From: Chinchilla lanigera
Taxonomy: Eukaryota; Chordata; Mammalia; Rodentia; Chinchillidae
NCBI RefSeq assembly: GCF_000276665.1
Contig: NW_004955517.1
Location: 1,551,934 to 1,615,933, forward strand
Direction: 5' to 3'
Length of the DNA stretch: 64,000 bases
Below the pieces are notes generated by a model. The model was not told the origin of the DNA. It saw only the letters and a program-made list of their open reading frames with translations, and did no database searches. A program made the position numbers and the translations under genes. Positions 20,651-32,449 of this stretch are shown here, piece after piece. Each line of letters opens with the position of its first letter. Within the stretch, counting starts at the first letter, position 1.

Positions 20651-22130
20651 GTTTGCTTGAGCGTTGCATTGGGTTATTTTGCCAGAAATCACTGCTCCGT
20701 CAGCTCTGTGACACTCAGACGCAGAAGCCCAGTGGGGATCTCATCTCACGGGCTCGGTGAGCCGGGTTCCACAGCATCGGGATGCAGGGGGATGTAGAGG
20801 TACTGGCGGCTGGTGGCCCTGCTCCGGGGTGTCGGGGTGTCCCTGTATCCCTGTGCTGCAGGCAGGGTGAGCCCAACGTTTTGTGAAGATGTATGGATGG
20901 AGAGCAGTCTTCGGTTAATGTGTGCCGAGGTGCACAGTTTCCCCAGTGGTTTTCACACGAGGGAAGAGCATGTCTTACGCAGGTTGGTTTGGACCCGGTT
21001 GTCCTGGCTCTTCTGCAGTTCCTCTGGCTGTTCTGTGTGAAGCAGTTCAGCTCCTTCTTGCTCATCATTTGCAGGAATGCCGTTATTTCTGAGGGGGCTA
21101 CTGGGCAGGTTTTATAAACGCTGTCCCAGGTCTCCAGTTTAATCTGGTATGGTCAGTGCTGGAGTCTTTACCCATTTGCCTTTGGAACACCCACATTTCT
21201 GCAGTTTTGCAAAGCCCCAGCCCTCACTCTGGGCCCCCCTAATCTCCCCAGCTCAGAAACCATTTCCTCCAGCCGCTGAGCTTCCACAGACCGAATGCTC
21301 CCTGCTGCGGTTTGGACCTGAAATATTGCCCAGAAGCCCATGTGTCAGAGCTGTGGTCCCCAAGGCAGCAGAGCCCCCAGACGGCACAGGGTGGCTGGCC
21401 CTCCTCCCTGCCTCACAAAGGCTTCCTGAGGCATTCTGCTTGGGGGCTTGGTGGGCAGCGTCAGGCAGCACCAGGCTCTGTATGTCCTGGGAAGCAGATG
21501 AGGGAAGTGGCGGGTGCTGGGACGGGCACTGACAGATTTCTGCCTTTCTTTCTGATAGCAATCTGTGGCTGAGGTGGTGCTCAGTGGAGCCCGTGTGAGA
21601 ATTCACCTGCTCCAACCTCACACAGCTTCCTGCTCTGGCCGGCGTCTGTGGACTCGGGTTTGGAGGGATGAGAAGTTTGACTAGCACAGGATGAGCTGAG
21701 CTCTCCTTGGGGAGGAAATCTGACATTTGCACTCATATGTCAGGGTGAGATCAGCACTGAGAAGATAACTTAAAAAAATTAAAGGGCAGGGGCAGAACTG
21801 TGCTCTTTTCTGTAACTGATGACCATTTGCCATCCAGAGAGGCTGAGGGCGTGAACAGAGAGTGAGGAGACGTACAGCCCACGGGGCAAGCAGGGATTTT
21901 TGAAGATCAGCCCATGGGCAACATGCGCAGTTCAAATGAAAACAAAATTGTGATGCCATTTGGCCAACTAAACTAGCAAAAGCTTTTGGAGGGAGGAAGG
22001 GGTCTGGTCATTAATTTTGAGTTGCCGTGATAATAACACTCAGGGCCCTGAGGTGTGGGGTGATGTGCATTTCCATAATATCCTTTTGAAAACTCACTGG
22101 TTCAAAACTTCTGCTAAGATGCCAGCAAAA
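20651..22130. other. Mostly unique sequence, no gene seen
   Basis: 21300-21600 begins 'ctgcggtttggacctgaaatattgcccagaagcccatgtgt', which looks like the 5' end of another diverged MaLR LTR. A few overlapping frames of 90-160 codons occur on both strands around 21150-21730 with no family features. Confidence 0.45.
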
Positions 22131-22545
22131 GGCTGAGCAATGTGTGTGCCTTTGGATGTAATACTGTCAGTTTTAGGAATCTTTGCTAAAGAAATAATCT
22201 AAAATAGAAGAAAAAACTGTCACTTATAACAGTACTTTTCCATAATTGCAAATTGGAAGCAATAGAACTATCTAGCAATAAGGTATTCTAGCAATAGGTG
22301 GCTGGAATGTTAATGTACTGAAATAATATAGCCACTAAGAGTGACACAAATGTCTTCACGACCTGAGGAAAGTTCATGCCTTATGAAAAATGAATGCTGC
22401 CATTTATTTCCCTATATTAAAAAATAATGTGGAAAGAAACAGGAAAAAATACAGCAAAATGTTAGCGATGGCTGCATCTGGGTAGTGGGATTTCCTCTCC
22501 CTCCCTCTTTCATTTCAATTTTCTCTGCATGCTTAGCTTGTTTAA
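22130..22545 (+). mobile_element. L1 3' UTR, old, plus strand
   Basis: 'attgcaaattggaagcaatag', 'aggtggctggaatgttaatg', 'atagccactaagag', 'aaaaatgttagcgatggctgcatctgggtagtgggatt' and a pyrimidine stretch follow the forward L1M 3' UTR order (nucleotide landmarks only, no reading frame kept). Confidence 0.65.
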
Positions 22546-24233
22546 TTCTGCTCTGCTCAGAAATTTCTCCACCAATTAATCCTCATTAGATGCCAATTAT
22601 CCATCAGCCCTGATTTGTTACAGTCCTGGGTTTCTTAGAAGTACTTTTGTTTCCATGTGTTCATCAGTGGATTCTAGTAGCGAGAGCCGTCTCAGCTGAC
22701 GAGGACGTGTGCGTCCCCCTGCGCTTGTCCACAGCGAATGTGCTGTCGGCCTCTGTGAGTTCTCCATCACTCTTTCTGCCTTTATTTCATAGCCTCGTGA
22801 GCACTGCTGACCCATGAGAGTGGAGCAGGCCTTGAGGAATGGTGCAGGTGTTGCTGTGAGAGTGCCAGAGAAGTCTATATCCAGCGGATGTGAGCAGTGC
22901 AGAACTTAAAGGAAAATGCTCTTCGGAAAGTGCTCAGGGAAAAGCATTAGTGTCAACAGGCGAGAAGGGGGTGGGTTTTTGACATAGGAGGCCTCATAAA
23001 CGTCACCACACCTGGATGAATTAGCCAGTCATTGTGGAGAGAAGTGGGCGGTGAGTGCAGGAAAATGAGGGTGGGAAATGCCATGACTGGGAGACACAGA
23101 GCCCTGTGCCAGCATGCGGATGCAGACCTTCATCTCCATAAACCTAGGCTGCGTCGGCCTGGTGTGATGGGTTCAGTCAGCCCTTTCCGTTTCTAGGGTT
23201 GCGTGGTCTCAGACGGGCAAACACGCTTGTACAAACACACAGGTGCATGTGCAAGCACACCCAATCTGCTGAAACTGGCTATACATCACTTTACTATTTG
23301 GAGGTTCACTTGGTTTTAAAATGAACGAAGAAAGAAGGATGGAAAGAAGGGGACAGAGGGGAACAGAGAGAAGGAAGAAAGTACTTTTCCACGGAAAAGC
23401 ATCAAGCGGTGGAAACTCCTTCCTTTCGTGCTCCCTGGCCGTCTTGCCAGGTGTTCCTGGTGGGGGCATCCCGCACCTAAAGCAGAGTGTGATGGCCACG
23501 GAGAAGATGAGAAATCACTGGACTCGATCCACTGTGGGCTCGGACTTGTTATCCGAAACAGAAAGCACACACCCGGGGTACAAGCAGACCTGCAGATGAC
23601 AGGGCAAAGCCGAGTGGAATCAATCATCCTTGCCAGCAGCTGCCCAGCTTCGAAGAAATCTGAAGCAGAGTGCTGTGCATGTCGGCCCAAATACGTCCAT
23701 CTCCCCTGCGGCAACAATAAGGAGCCTTCGCAGCCCGGGGGAAATGCTGCCGAGCACACGCTCTGGCCAGCACTGATAGCACGGGAAGCACGCCAGGACA
23801 GGCCGGGGTTGAGGAAGCCCTGCAAACGTTTTCTAGAACAGAACTTGCCAGAGCTTGTTAAAGAAGAAAGTTTTTCCAGTGACTGCTGTATGTCACAGTC
23901 TGACCTCAGGTGATTGTCTCAGCCCCGCTGGGCAAATGTAATTCTGAAACAGGGCTAAGTGAATTCATTATTTTACTGCTCACTGTAGACTGTAGATTGG
24001 GCCTGGAAGGATAGAAGGTAAATCACGGGTCACACGGGACGGGTCATCCGGGCTGTGGGGTCTGCTCTGATTGTGGGTAACGCTCAGTTGTTTGGGGCTC
24101 GCTTTCCTCATTCATAATATTAGGAGTCTGGGAAGTGATCTTTGAAGTCCCTTAATTTAACGATGATTTTTGTGGCCCAGCCTGAGCCATCTGCAGATCT
24201 TCCGAACTTTCCAAGGAGAGGAGCTGTTATGGG
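22546..24233. other. Unique sequence, no gene seen
   Basis: 22560-22620 is A+T-rich with TAAT motifs. 23320-23400 is purine-rich. Overlapping frames at 23316-23913 on both strands (up to 169 codons) show no domain. No exon supported. Confidence 0.5.
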
Positions 24234-24672
24234 TGGGAGACAGCGTGTCTCCCAAAGGAGCTCACTGTGTTGAAGACTCGGTTGCTGCTGGGCTTTGGGA
24301 CATGACTGGATCCTGAGGCTCTGCCTTGATCTGTGGATCGGTGCAGTAATGAGATCGTGATTTGACGGCGTTATTGGAGGGGATGAAAAGGAGAGGTGGG
24401 GCCTAGTTGGGTCGGGACCTGACCTTGGAGACCAGATTTTGCCCAGGCTCCTACCTCTGGCTCTCCGACCCCCGACCCGATGGCCACAGAGTGAGCAGTT
24501 TCCCTCCGCCGCACCCTTCTGCCACAAGGTTCCTGCCTTTCCACAGACCTGAAGCAGTGCATCCGGCTGACCGTGCACTGACACGCCTGAAGCCAGTAGC
24601 CAAAGTAAATCTTTCCTCTTTAAACTGTTTTTCTGCAATATTTGGTCTCAGCTATGCAAGCGGACTAGTACA
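24234..24672 (+). mobile_element. MaLR-type solo LTR (MST/THE class)
   Basis: 'tgttatgggtgggagacagcgtgtctcccaaag' at the start, 'ggggcctagttgggtc' inside, 'ctgaagccagtagccaaagtaaatctttcctc' before the end and 'ctatgcaagcggactagtaca' as terminus follow the THE1/MST LTR plan ('agtctcaagtatt...atggactaagaca'). Confidence 0.75.
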
Positions 24673-24869
24673 GGAGGCAAGCCTTACCGTGCTGGTGTCC
24701 CTTGGCCAGCCTGCTTCTGTGGTGCCTGCGGTGAGATGCCCACAGCCTGGAGTTGGTGCCTGAACAAGATCAGTGACCTTGCAAGAGCCTTCCTGCAGTG
24801 TGAGAAGAGGGCTTGAGGTCCACATATACTCGAGATCAGAATATGAGTATTTATGAAATTGACTGCCCT

Positions 24870-25060
24870 GTATCAAGAGCTATGCCTGGTCATGGTTAAT
24901 CCTTACCATGGTAATGCTATACCTATCTTATAGAGCCCCAGAGAGGCTCAGAGGTCGTAGAAAGTCACACAGCTGGTGTCAGAGCCAAGAGTATAGTCTA
25001 GATCCAACTGGCCCTAAGATCTGTTTATTACTATCCATGTCCTTTCTAATCTATTTTACT
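24870..25060 (-). mobile_element. MIR SINE, minus strand
   Basis: 'gttaatccttaccatggtaatgctatacctatctt', 'gagccccagagaggctcagagg' and 'agtcacacagctggtgtcagagcc' are the reverse MIR core and head in order. Confidence 0.75.
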
Positions 25061-25785
25061 GCCACAATCAAAATACCCAAAGCTTCTGGTAACTCAGAAC
25101 AGTAGTGACAGAACAGTGGCTACAGGTAACAATGTCCACACGTGTATACTGGCACCACGTAGATTTTCCTGAAGAATGGAGTCACTGCTCATGTGAAGAA
25201 GTTGGGGGTCTCATGTTGGTCCCCAGCACAGGACACCAGGTTGGAGCTCACTGCCTGCTGCCCCTGCCACGTGGCACCTATTGGGCAGGTTGCTGCCCAC
25301 TAACTGCCTCCCGAGAACAGAAGTCTCTGGATAATGCAGAAATGAGGCAGTCAGTTCCTGACTGATTATAATGCAGCTGCAGCAACAGTGGGGTTGAAAG
25401 CACGGCAGATGCAGATCCCTCCTCCTTTTGAAAGTGACTGAATACCGTGTCTGGAAATAAAAATGCGCCAAACATCTTCAGGTACACACTGTGCAAAAGG
25501 ATTCTCATATTTACAGAAGGCTTTACCAGAATATTGCCTGAAATGAATAACGAGCTCATTTACATTGTGATTTTTTAAAATAAAGATCAAGTATAGTGCA
25601 ACTTCTTGGAAATGCTGCTGACACACCATTGTGACCCTGCTGTGTTTAAATACATTCTGTGCTCATGACCCTCATCGGGGGTGGGAGTGCTGGAGTGGTA
25701 GCAGTGTGCTTAGTTGCTAGCACTGATTAACACCTTTGGAGCCTGAGGAGCTTGGGTTCAAGTCCTGGTCCCTGTCCATACTAGC
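25061..25785. other. Unique sequence, no gene seen
   Basis: Short overlapping frames only. 25690-25785 may be the diverged head of the MIR that follows. Confidence 0.45.
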
Positions 25786-25945
25786 TGGGCATATTTGGGG
25801 CTACTTGCACACCTTCTCTGGGCCTCAGTTTCATTTTTTGTAAAGTGGAGTTGTTTGAGGATAAAAGCGTATGTGTGTGCACCATATGTTTTTATATTAT
25901 TATCTGTATCACTTAAGCATGGTACCTGGCACACTGAAATTACTT
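25786..25945 (+). mobile_element. MIR SINE, plus strand
   Basis: 'ttctctgggcctcagtttcattttttgtaaagtgg' is forward MIR core, and 'cttaagcatggtacctggcacac' is the 3' landmark. Confidence 0.75.
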
Positions 25946-26073
25946 GCCTTTGTTGTAGAAATAATTTTCCTCTGCACGGTAATCCCCAAGAAGCCCTTTT
26001 AAAACTTCCTCTCATTGCTGACTTGATTACTTTTTAATATTTCTTTCTTGAAAAGCTCATGACATCCAAGAGA

Positions 26074-26199
26074 CCAGTGGCCTAGGATAGCTGGCATTTC
26101 CTAGGCCAGTGGCCTAGGATAGCTGGCATTTCCTAGGCCAGTGCCCTAGGAGAGGTGCCATTTCCTAGGCCAGTGCCCTAGGAGAGGTGACATTTCCTT
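26074..26199 (+). repeat. 32-bp minisatellite, about 4 copies
   Basis: Unit CCAGTGGCCTAGGATAGCTG plus GCATTTCCTAGG: copies 1 and 2 (26074-26137) are identical, copies 3 and 4 share GCCCTAGGAGAGGTG(C/A)CA instead, so the array falls into two variant pairs. Confidence 0.93.
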
Positions 26200-27008
26200 C
26201 CATTCGCGAAAGCAAGAACAGAAGTAGCTGCCTGTGTTTGAAAGAAGGAATCGCTCTGAGCTGTCGCCCGGTGACGGTGATGGGGATGGCGCCCACCCCC
26301 AGAATCCACGCTTGCCGGGCTGTGGGGTGTGGATCTGGGCAGAGCTTGGGCTCAGATGCCTCCAAAGGCGAAATGAGCCTTCCTGAAGTGAGCTCCCTGC
26401 CCTCCTGGTCCTCAGTGTGGGCTCCTGCACCCCAGTGCTAGAAAGGCAGGTATTGAGTGCTGTCACCTTCCGGGGAGGCCAAGTGGGGAACTTCCTCTGT
26501 CTTCCCTGCCTTGCACACCTGGCCCTCTGCTGCCTTCACTCCAGGCCTGCCTTCCCCTGTGCAGGGCTGCCCCAGGAGAAGGGTGGAGCTGCTCCTTTCC
26601 CTGCCTCTTGTGTGAGACCTGATGGCCCCCCTCGGCCTTGCCCTGGGGCACGCGCTGCTTCCTCATGTGCTGCTGCTTTGCATCTCTTGCTCTGGAGTTT
26701 GCGGGGCACAGGGTAGAGTGCATCGCCTGGCTTCCCTGTTCCCAGGTGTGGCCAGGGCACTGGGTTACAAGCCTGCCTTCCTCTTTCCTTTCTCCCCAGC
26801 AGGTAGAACATGACTGCAGTGACAACGACCGGCCATCTCTGATCTGTGGGCCGGGGTGATGCTGTACAGACCGAGGTGCTCTCAAAAGGTGGGCTGGGTC
26901 CTGGAGACCCGGCAGTCTCTACTTGGCTCCAGCTTGGCCCCAGCAGAAATACGCTTTCTCTTTTGTAAGCTACTATTCCTGTGGTTTTTGGAGGACTGGT
27001 GGTGTAGG

Positions 27009-27013
<5 letters not shown>
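26200..27013. other. Unique GC-rich sequence, no gene seen
   Basis: Overlapping frames on both strands (up to about 167 codons, one of them ending in the CA repeat) have no recognisable domain. Confidence 0.5.

Positions 27014-27042
<29 letters not shown>
27014..27042. repeat. (CA)n microsatellite
   Basis: About 14 AC dinucleotides without interruption. Confidence 0.97.
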
Positions 27043-27045
<3 letters not shown>

Positions 27046-27334
27046 ACACTCTCGTTTCTTTTTGACTGAAGATTTTGTCCGAATCTCTGACTTCTGTACT
27101 CAAAAGTTGCTGTTGACTCTTCTGAGACTCTGGGTACACTGTGTATGGTTTGGTTCCTAATGCACTTTGAAAGACTGCAAAATGTGCAAGAAAAACATAG
27201 ACAAGAAAAGAATCATGAGATGGGTGGGGGAGAGAGGGGAAGAAAGGGAATGAAAGAGGAATGAAGGTGTGTCCACGCACCACCTCCCCCAGGGTGTAAC
27301 ATGCGCACTACACACATGTACCGACGGAAGAGAG

Positions 27335-27545
27335 AGACACACGATTTGGAGTTAGAGCGATGTGGATTTGAGTTTTGGCCCTGCAGCTTATTAGCTGTGT
27401 GACCTTGAGGAAATTAATGAACTTGACTGAGCTGTTTCCTCACCTGTGAAATGGAGTAGTCATGCATGCCTGATGGGGTTTTCGGGGTGTCTTTGTGAAG
27501 CGCTTAGCCAACTGCTTCCCCTAGGAGAATGCTCAGTGAATGGGT
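27335..27545 (+). mobile_element. MIR SINE, near full length
   Basis: 'gatttggagttagagcgatgtgg', 'cagcttattagctgtgtgaccttgagg', 'gtttcctcacctgtgaaatgg', 'gcgcttagccaactgc' and 'gagaatgctcagtgaatg' cover the forward MIR from head to 3' end. Confidence 0.88.
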
Positions 27546-28099
27546 AGCTGCAGGAACTGGGTGGCCACCTTAGCCATGGTACAGAGACGGTCTCTGCGAG
27601 ACAAGACACAGTCAGAGGGTGCCCGTGGGTGCTGGCTGCCGGTTGTAATCACGACTCCCCGGGCATTGTGTGGCTGTGGCCACAGAAGAAGGAGCTGCCC
27701 AGGCACACCCTTCCTCCTTTGCCCAGCACTTCTGCGTGCAGAGCTCACCCCGATGCCAGAGCCGTGCTCTGTGAACGCCTTCGTTCACTCTGGTTGTGCC
27801 GGAAGTTACGACGGTATGGTACAGATTTTTAAAACCCAACCTTACTTGGTTTCAATCTCACTGATTTCCCGAGGCTTAATTTTTTGGGTTGGTTACATAT
27901 TTTTCTTTTTAGGAAGAAGCTATCTACCCAACACCTTCCTCAGTGTGTCCGGGGCCTAGTGTGGACAGGCTTTGTTGCAGTGGGATTCTGGGGTCACGGT
28001 CCTGTTCTCTTAGTCAATTCAAGGGGAGTCATAAATACCTCTCCTGGATGACTTTCAGGTTAGTGTCCATCTCACAATTGCAGAAAGCAGGGGCCTCCA
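27546..28099. other. Unique sequence, no gene seen
   Basis: Overlapping short frames without family features. No repeat recognised. Confidence 0.5.
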
Positions 28100-28300
28100 G
28101 GGATTGACCATAAATTCCGGAGTTAGACTATCTGGGGTCACAGCTAAGCTCTGTACTTACTATGTAAACTAAACAAGCCTTTTTTTTTTTTTTTTTTTTT
28201 TAGCTGTCTGGGCCCGAGTTTCTTTACATCTAAAAGATGGGGGAATTTGTATCCGAAGGACTGATGTAAAGATAAGATAACCTGCTGTCATACAGCCCAT
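28100..28300 (+). mobile_element. MIR SINE interrupted by a T tract
   Basis: 'cggagttagactatctgggg', 'ctgtacttactatgt', then T22 (28180-28201), then 'gggcccgagtttctttacatctaaaagatggggg'. The T tract sits where MIR reads 'aacctctctg', so it is an expansion inside the element. Confidence 0.6.
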
Positions 28301-29264
28301 TATTTTCACCAGTATTTACTTTTCCTGCATTTCTAGAAAAGCCTGTGTGTAGGGCCTGTGGATCTCGGTGTGATACTTTAAGGTGCTGTGCCTGCTGAGC
28401 GGAGAAGGAAGGGTGCAGCGCCCTTCTTAGCACAGTTTGCCTCCCCTTCTCCCTGATTTGACTCTGGCCCCGCTCCTGACAGCGCTGCCCCATCAGCCTG
28501 CATTCTGCAGTGGGGGCCGGGGCGCCGCAAAGCCGTGGGGGTGTGCAGCACCGGAGCCTTGGGCTTCACGGCTGGAAGCGGAGAGCGCGTTGCTGTGGCC
28601 TGACCTCTCCTGTCCTTACTCACCTGATCAATACTGATGCGGTCCTTACAGGGTCAAAGACAAAACCTTTCGCTTGGTGCCCAGCGCATAACGAGTACTC
28701 AGCCAAAGTCGGCTTGTGCAATTATCTGACATTCTCCTCATCTTGCTCTTTTCAGCTGTCGCCCCGGTGGTCGGCTGGTCTTTTAAGATCTGCTTACTCT
28801 TTTTCTGTCAATACACCGAGACGCAGAAATGCCACTGGCTTTAGCCCATTTGCTCCTGTCATTTGAGGGTAAAACAGTCCAAAGTCTATAAAGAAAGATG
28901 CATTTAGAGAAAGAAGATAACCAGTGTTTCTGGTCAGCAGTCAACAGCTACTCCTCCGAGGACCGACTCTCATTCACTGCCTGCTTTTGTTGAATCTGGA
29001 AGCTACAAGTAGTTTTCAAATTTGAAATGCAATATTTTGTGACTTGTAAACATTGTGTGAAATTCAGGCTACAGGGTCCTTAAATGTTCATCCAAACACA
29101 GGCGTATCTCTTTGTTTACATATTGTTTTTGCCTCGTTCTTGCTGCAGGGGCAGAGCTGGATAGTTGGCTACAGGAGTCGTGAGCCTGCAGAGTCAAAAG
29201 GACCTTCTACCCGGCCCTTTACTGTACCGTGCGCTGACCCTGGGTCTTGAGAAATGAAAGCGAG
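28301..29264. other. Unique sequence, no gene seen
   Basis: 28480-28870 keeps moderately high CpG. 28870-29260 is ordinary unique DNA. No exon supported. Confidence 0.5.
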
Positions 29265-29400
29265 GGTTTGATATAGGAACATAAGCCTGGTCTGAGCTCT
29301 ACCACCAAACTAGCTTATTTCCTGAGCCAGCTGATTTTACCTCTTAGGCTCAATTTCCTGGTGTGTACTTGTCCTAGGACTTTAAGGACATAAAGGAACT
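29265..29400 (+). mobile_element. Possible MIR SINE, plus strand
   Basis: 'aagcctggtctgagctctaccacc', 'cagctgattttacctcttaggctcaatttcctgg' fit the forward MIR head and core at low identity. Confidence 0.45.
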
Positions 29401-29401
29401 A

Positions 29402-29770
29402 TTTGTTGAACTATGTACGTGTTATGTGCAGTGTATTGGAAAGGATGAACATTTATGGTATGATGCTGAGTGGACAAACCTTGCCTCTCACAGAATGTGC
29501 AGGGTGAAACAATTTTTGCCTTTAACGTCTTCCTAGGAAAGATACGAAATGTGTTAATATATATATATATTACATGTAGTATATATATAGATAGATACAG
29601 GTAAATAGAATCTTAAGAGAGGTGACCCTGGGTGGTGGGATTATGGATGATTTTTATGTTCTATGAATTTGTTCTTTTAGGTTGAAGATTTTTTATTTTC
29701 AGTTTTATGCATTAAGCATGTAATTAGAGAACATACTTTAAAGCAGTGGAAGAGTAAGAACATAATATAA
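29402..29770 (+). mobile_element. L1 3' UTR, old, with (TA)n
   Basis: 'gtatgatgctgagtggaca', 'aggtgaccctgggtggtgggattatgg', 'tttttatgttctatg' and the A-rich end match forward L1M 3' UTR. TA-rich tracts at 29556-29570 and 29579-29596 lie where the L1 carries 'tatatgtatgcatata'. Confidence 0.6.
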
Positions 29771-30758
29771 AGGTAGAAGGAGCAGAAATAGCTCAATGTA
29801 ACAAGGTCTTTGTGCCTCCTGAGCCCTGTCCTGGGTGGCGGTGAGGCGAGAAAGACTCCACACCAGCGCCCCCCGCCCCCCGGCTCTGCTGCTCCGTGTG
29901 CCCCTAGAAGCCGTGAGACGCGCTGCTCCTTCCATACGTCCCACCTTGGCCCGGGGCTGGCACCAACTGTGTGCTGTGGACACTGTGCTCGGACGTGTGG
30001 CATCCTAGGCCCCCAGAGCTCCCGGTGCCGTGTGACCTGTGTGCTCATGGTCCCACCTGGGAGTGGAAGGCACATTGGCTCCACCTTGTCCCCTGCTCCT
30101 GGCCAGCTCTGCTTCTTAATCACATCCATCTGGGACTTTTGATCAGGCCTGCGGGGCCCTGCGGCCTGTGGCTTTGAACACCGGACATCCATCCGTGGAG
30201 GCTCTGCAGAAAGAGCTGAAAAGGGGTGGTGCAGGGCGTATCGAAGCAGAGACCCCCCACTGTGCACACGCCTGGCATCAGGCAGAGGGACGCCTTGCTG
30301 GGCCCAGGGCTTCTCGCTCCCGTGCCAGCAGGCCCTCGCTCTGTGCAGGGCCACCCTTTGTTCCGAAGGCCTAAGATGTATGTGGCTTGTACACTCACTG
30401 CTCTGCTCTCCAGGGCCCGGGCAGACCAGGCGCTCTCCAGAAGGCGTCCCCGCAGGCACCCTTGGAGATCACGCTGTGTCTGGCTTCACACTGTAGCACT
30501 TAGTGGACAGCCTAGGTGTAAATGCAGGAGCCAGAGACCAACAGAAACAAAACCAAGAGGAGTGTGTGCTGTCCAGCTCCATTAGAGGGAAGCTGATTCC
30601 CATCGCACATCCCCGGCTCAAACTGTGCAGTTGCTCCCTGGGTGGAAGGTGGCCAGGCTGCAGCCCTTGGTGGCTGGACGCTCCAAGCAGTCAAGTGCAC
30701 CTGTGTTCTGGCTCTGGGACCACCCACGCTTGCTGAGTACCCTGGTGCGTGGTCCCAA
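29771..30758. other. Unique GC-rich sequence, no gene seen
   Basis: Contains most of the window's longest open frame (minus strand, 29677-30459), which shows no known domain and whose 3' end is L1-derived. C-rich at 29868-29882. Confidence 0.55.
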
Positions 30759-30759
30759 G

Positions 30760-30816
30760 GGGATACCAGGAATCGAACTCAGGACCTCGTGCTTGCCACG
30801 CTAAATCCCCAGCACG
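30760..30816 (-). mobile_element. ID-type SINE, truncated, minus strand
   Basis: 'gataccaggaatcgaactcaggacctcgtgcttgcc' is the B-box half. The middle (equivalent to 'caggcgcttttgccgctgag') is deleted, joining directly to 'ctaaatccccagcac'. Confidence 0.75.
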
Positions 30817-31094
30817 GTCCCTAGTCTTGAAAAGCTTTGTTTTGCTCGTTGGTGGGAAGAAGATGGAATAGGTGTGACATGGTGGCGTTGCGGTGTGACA
30901 GCTCAGTGTAATGTGTGAGCACTGATGTCAGGAGTTCAGTTGTCCATCTGTTCACACTTCCTTTGGCACATTTAGCCCTCAGAACAGTAGCAGAGGGCCT
31001 GCTTGTCTTTGCCATCCTTAGACACTGGCGTGCCCAAAGGTGAATTTAGGAACAACGCACATCTTTTTTAAAAATTTCTGTTTGCTAGTGAAAT

Positions 31095-31330
31095 CTCTCT
31101 CCAATCCAAAAGTTTCTCTCTTCCTCCTATTTCATCGGGAGAATAATAATAAGAGCGACAGCAAATACTTTGTTAATCATTTCACTAAGCCTATGGAATT
31201 CAAACTTATTACCCCTGTTTTGCATGTCAGGAAGCTGCGGCCCCAGACGCTGAATAACTTCCCAGAGGTTTTGCAGCTGATCGGTGGCAGGGTGGCATTT
31301 AAACCCGGGCTGTCTGGAGCTGGTCCCCTG
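31095..31330 (-). mobile_element. MIR SINE, minus strand
   Basis: 'ttacccctgttttgcatgtcaggaagctgcggccccag' and 'gcagctgatcggtggcagggtggcatttaaacccgggctgtctgg' are reverse MIR ('cattttacagatgaggaaactg ... aacccaggcagtctgg'). Confidence 0.75.
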
Positions 31331-31621
31331 GCAGTAGCTGCTGTGAGTTTCCCAGGTAGCAGTCCTGGCAGTCGTGGTGGAATCTAGCCTGCTGCTCTAA
31401 GAACCAGACAGCAGTAGTTGAGCACATTCAGAGCAAGGTTAAGTCTGGCTGTGGAAGGAAATGAGTCATGCCTATTCCTCGAACGCCTACTTTAAAAAAA
31501 CTTTTACCAGCTCTGTGAAATGCCTGGCAAAATGAATCAGAAGTATTAGGTTGTAGGACAGTAAACTTTCTGCAGGTAGCTCAAGATAATAATCAAACAA
31601 ATTATTCAATTGAGAAGAAAA

Positions 31622-31787
31622 ACCGGGCATGATGGCACACACCTGTAATCCCAGCACTTGGGAGGCTGAGGCAGGAGGGTCGTTGCGAGTTCGAGACCAG
31701 CCTGGGCTACAAAGTGAGCTCAAGGCCAGCCTGACCCGCATAGCAAGACCCTGTCTCAAAAAAAAGACAAAACAAACAAACAAAAAA
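31622..31787 (+). mobile_element. B1 SINE, full length
   Basis: Complete B1 from 'accgggcatgatggcacac' to 'ccctgtctc' and an A-rich tail. It has the 29-bp-type internal duplication of modern B1 ('ccagcctgggctacaaagtgag' then 'ggccagcctgacccgcatagc'). Target-site duplication aattga(g/a)aagaaaa at 31608-31621 and 31788-31801. Confidence 0.95.
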
Positions 31788-31867
31788 AATTGAAAAGAAA
31801 AGTACCCTTCTGTACCTAAATCCTTGGGCTTATGCTTCTCAGTCTGTCAAGAATAAAGACTTTGGGT

Positions 31868-32098
31868 GGAGAGTTTTTAAGGCAGGGTTTCTCCAGCAGG
31901 GACTTGTGATGCATTGCCCAGTGCAGTCATTGCTGAGGGTCTGTCCCAAGCACTGTGGGGTGCTTAGCAGTATTTCTGCTCTTACTCTCCAGATGCCGCT
32001 GCCACTTCTACCCTCTTCCCTCTGCAGCAACCAATACTATCTCCACAGCTTTGCAGATGTCCCCAGGAGGCGGCGGGGCAAAGCCAGCCCCGGTTGAA
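31868..32098 (+). mobile_element. hAT-Charlie MER-type element
   Basis: 'cagtgcagtcattgctgaggg', 'gtcccaagcactgtggggtgcttagcagtatttctg' and 'gatgtccccaggaggcggcggggcaaagccagccccggttgaaag' match the Charlie element with 'ctgtgcattgtaggatgtttagcagcatcc ... cccccggttgagaacc'. Confidence 0.7.
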
Positions 32099-32350
32099 AG
32101 GTGCCTGCGCCCCGCTGTGGTTCCATTAGATCTGTCATTTCCGGAGGGCTGGTGTGACCGTGGGCATCTTAGAACCTCCTATCTTTGCTTTCCACATCTG
32201 GGCCCAGAAGAGCGTTCCAGTTCCTCCTTGTTGCAGGCAGATGGGGGAAATGAGAAAACCTCCATACACGGTGGTGAACAGTTGTTAAACTGTGTGCTTT
32301 TCGTCGTCACTACTCTATTCCTTCCACCTCAAAATTCAAATTCTCCATTT

Positions 32351-32446
32351 CTTTTTTTTTTTTTTTTTTTTTTTTGGTACCAGAAATCAAACTCATGACC
32401 TCAGGCTTGCCAGGCAGGTGCTTATGCCACTGAGCTATATCTCTGG
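32351..32446 (-). mobile_element. ID-type SINE, minus strand
   Basis: T26 tract, then 'ggtaccagaaatcaaactcatg', 'gccaggcaggtgcttatgccactgagctatatct'. The left flank carries 'aaaattcaaat' and the right 'aaaattcaata', suggesting a target-site duplication on aaaattcaa. Confidence 0.85.
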
Positions 32447-32449
32447 TGA

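Noticed and set aside
29677..30459. Longest open frame in the window (about 260 codons, minus strand)
   Set aside because: No recognised domain, low-complexity GC-driven composition, overlapping frames on the other strand, and its end lies in L1-derived DNA.
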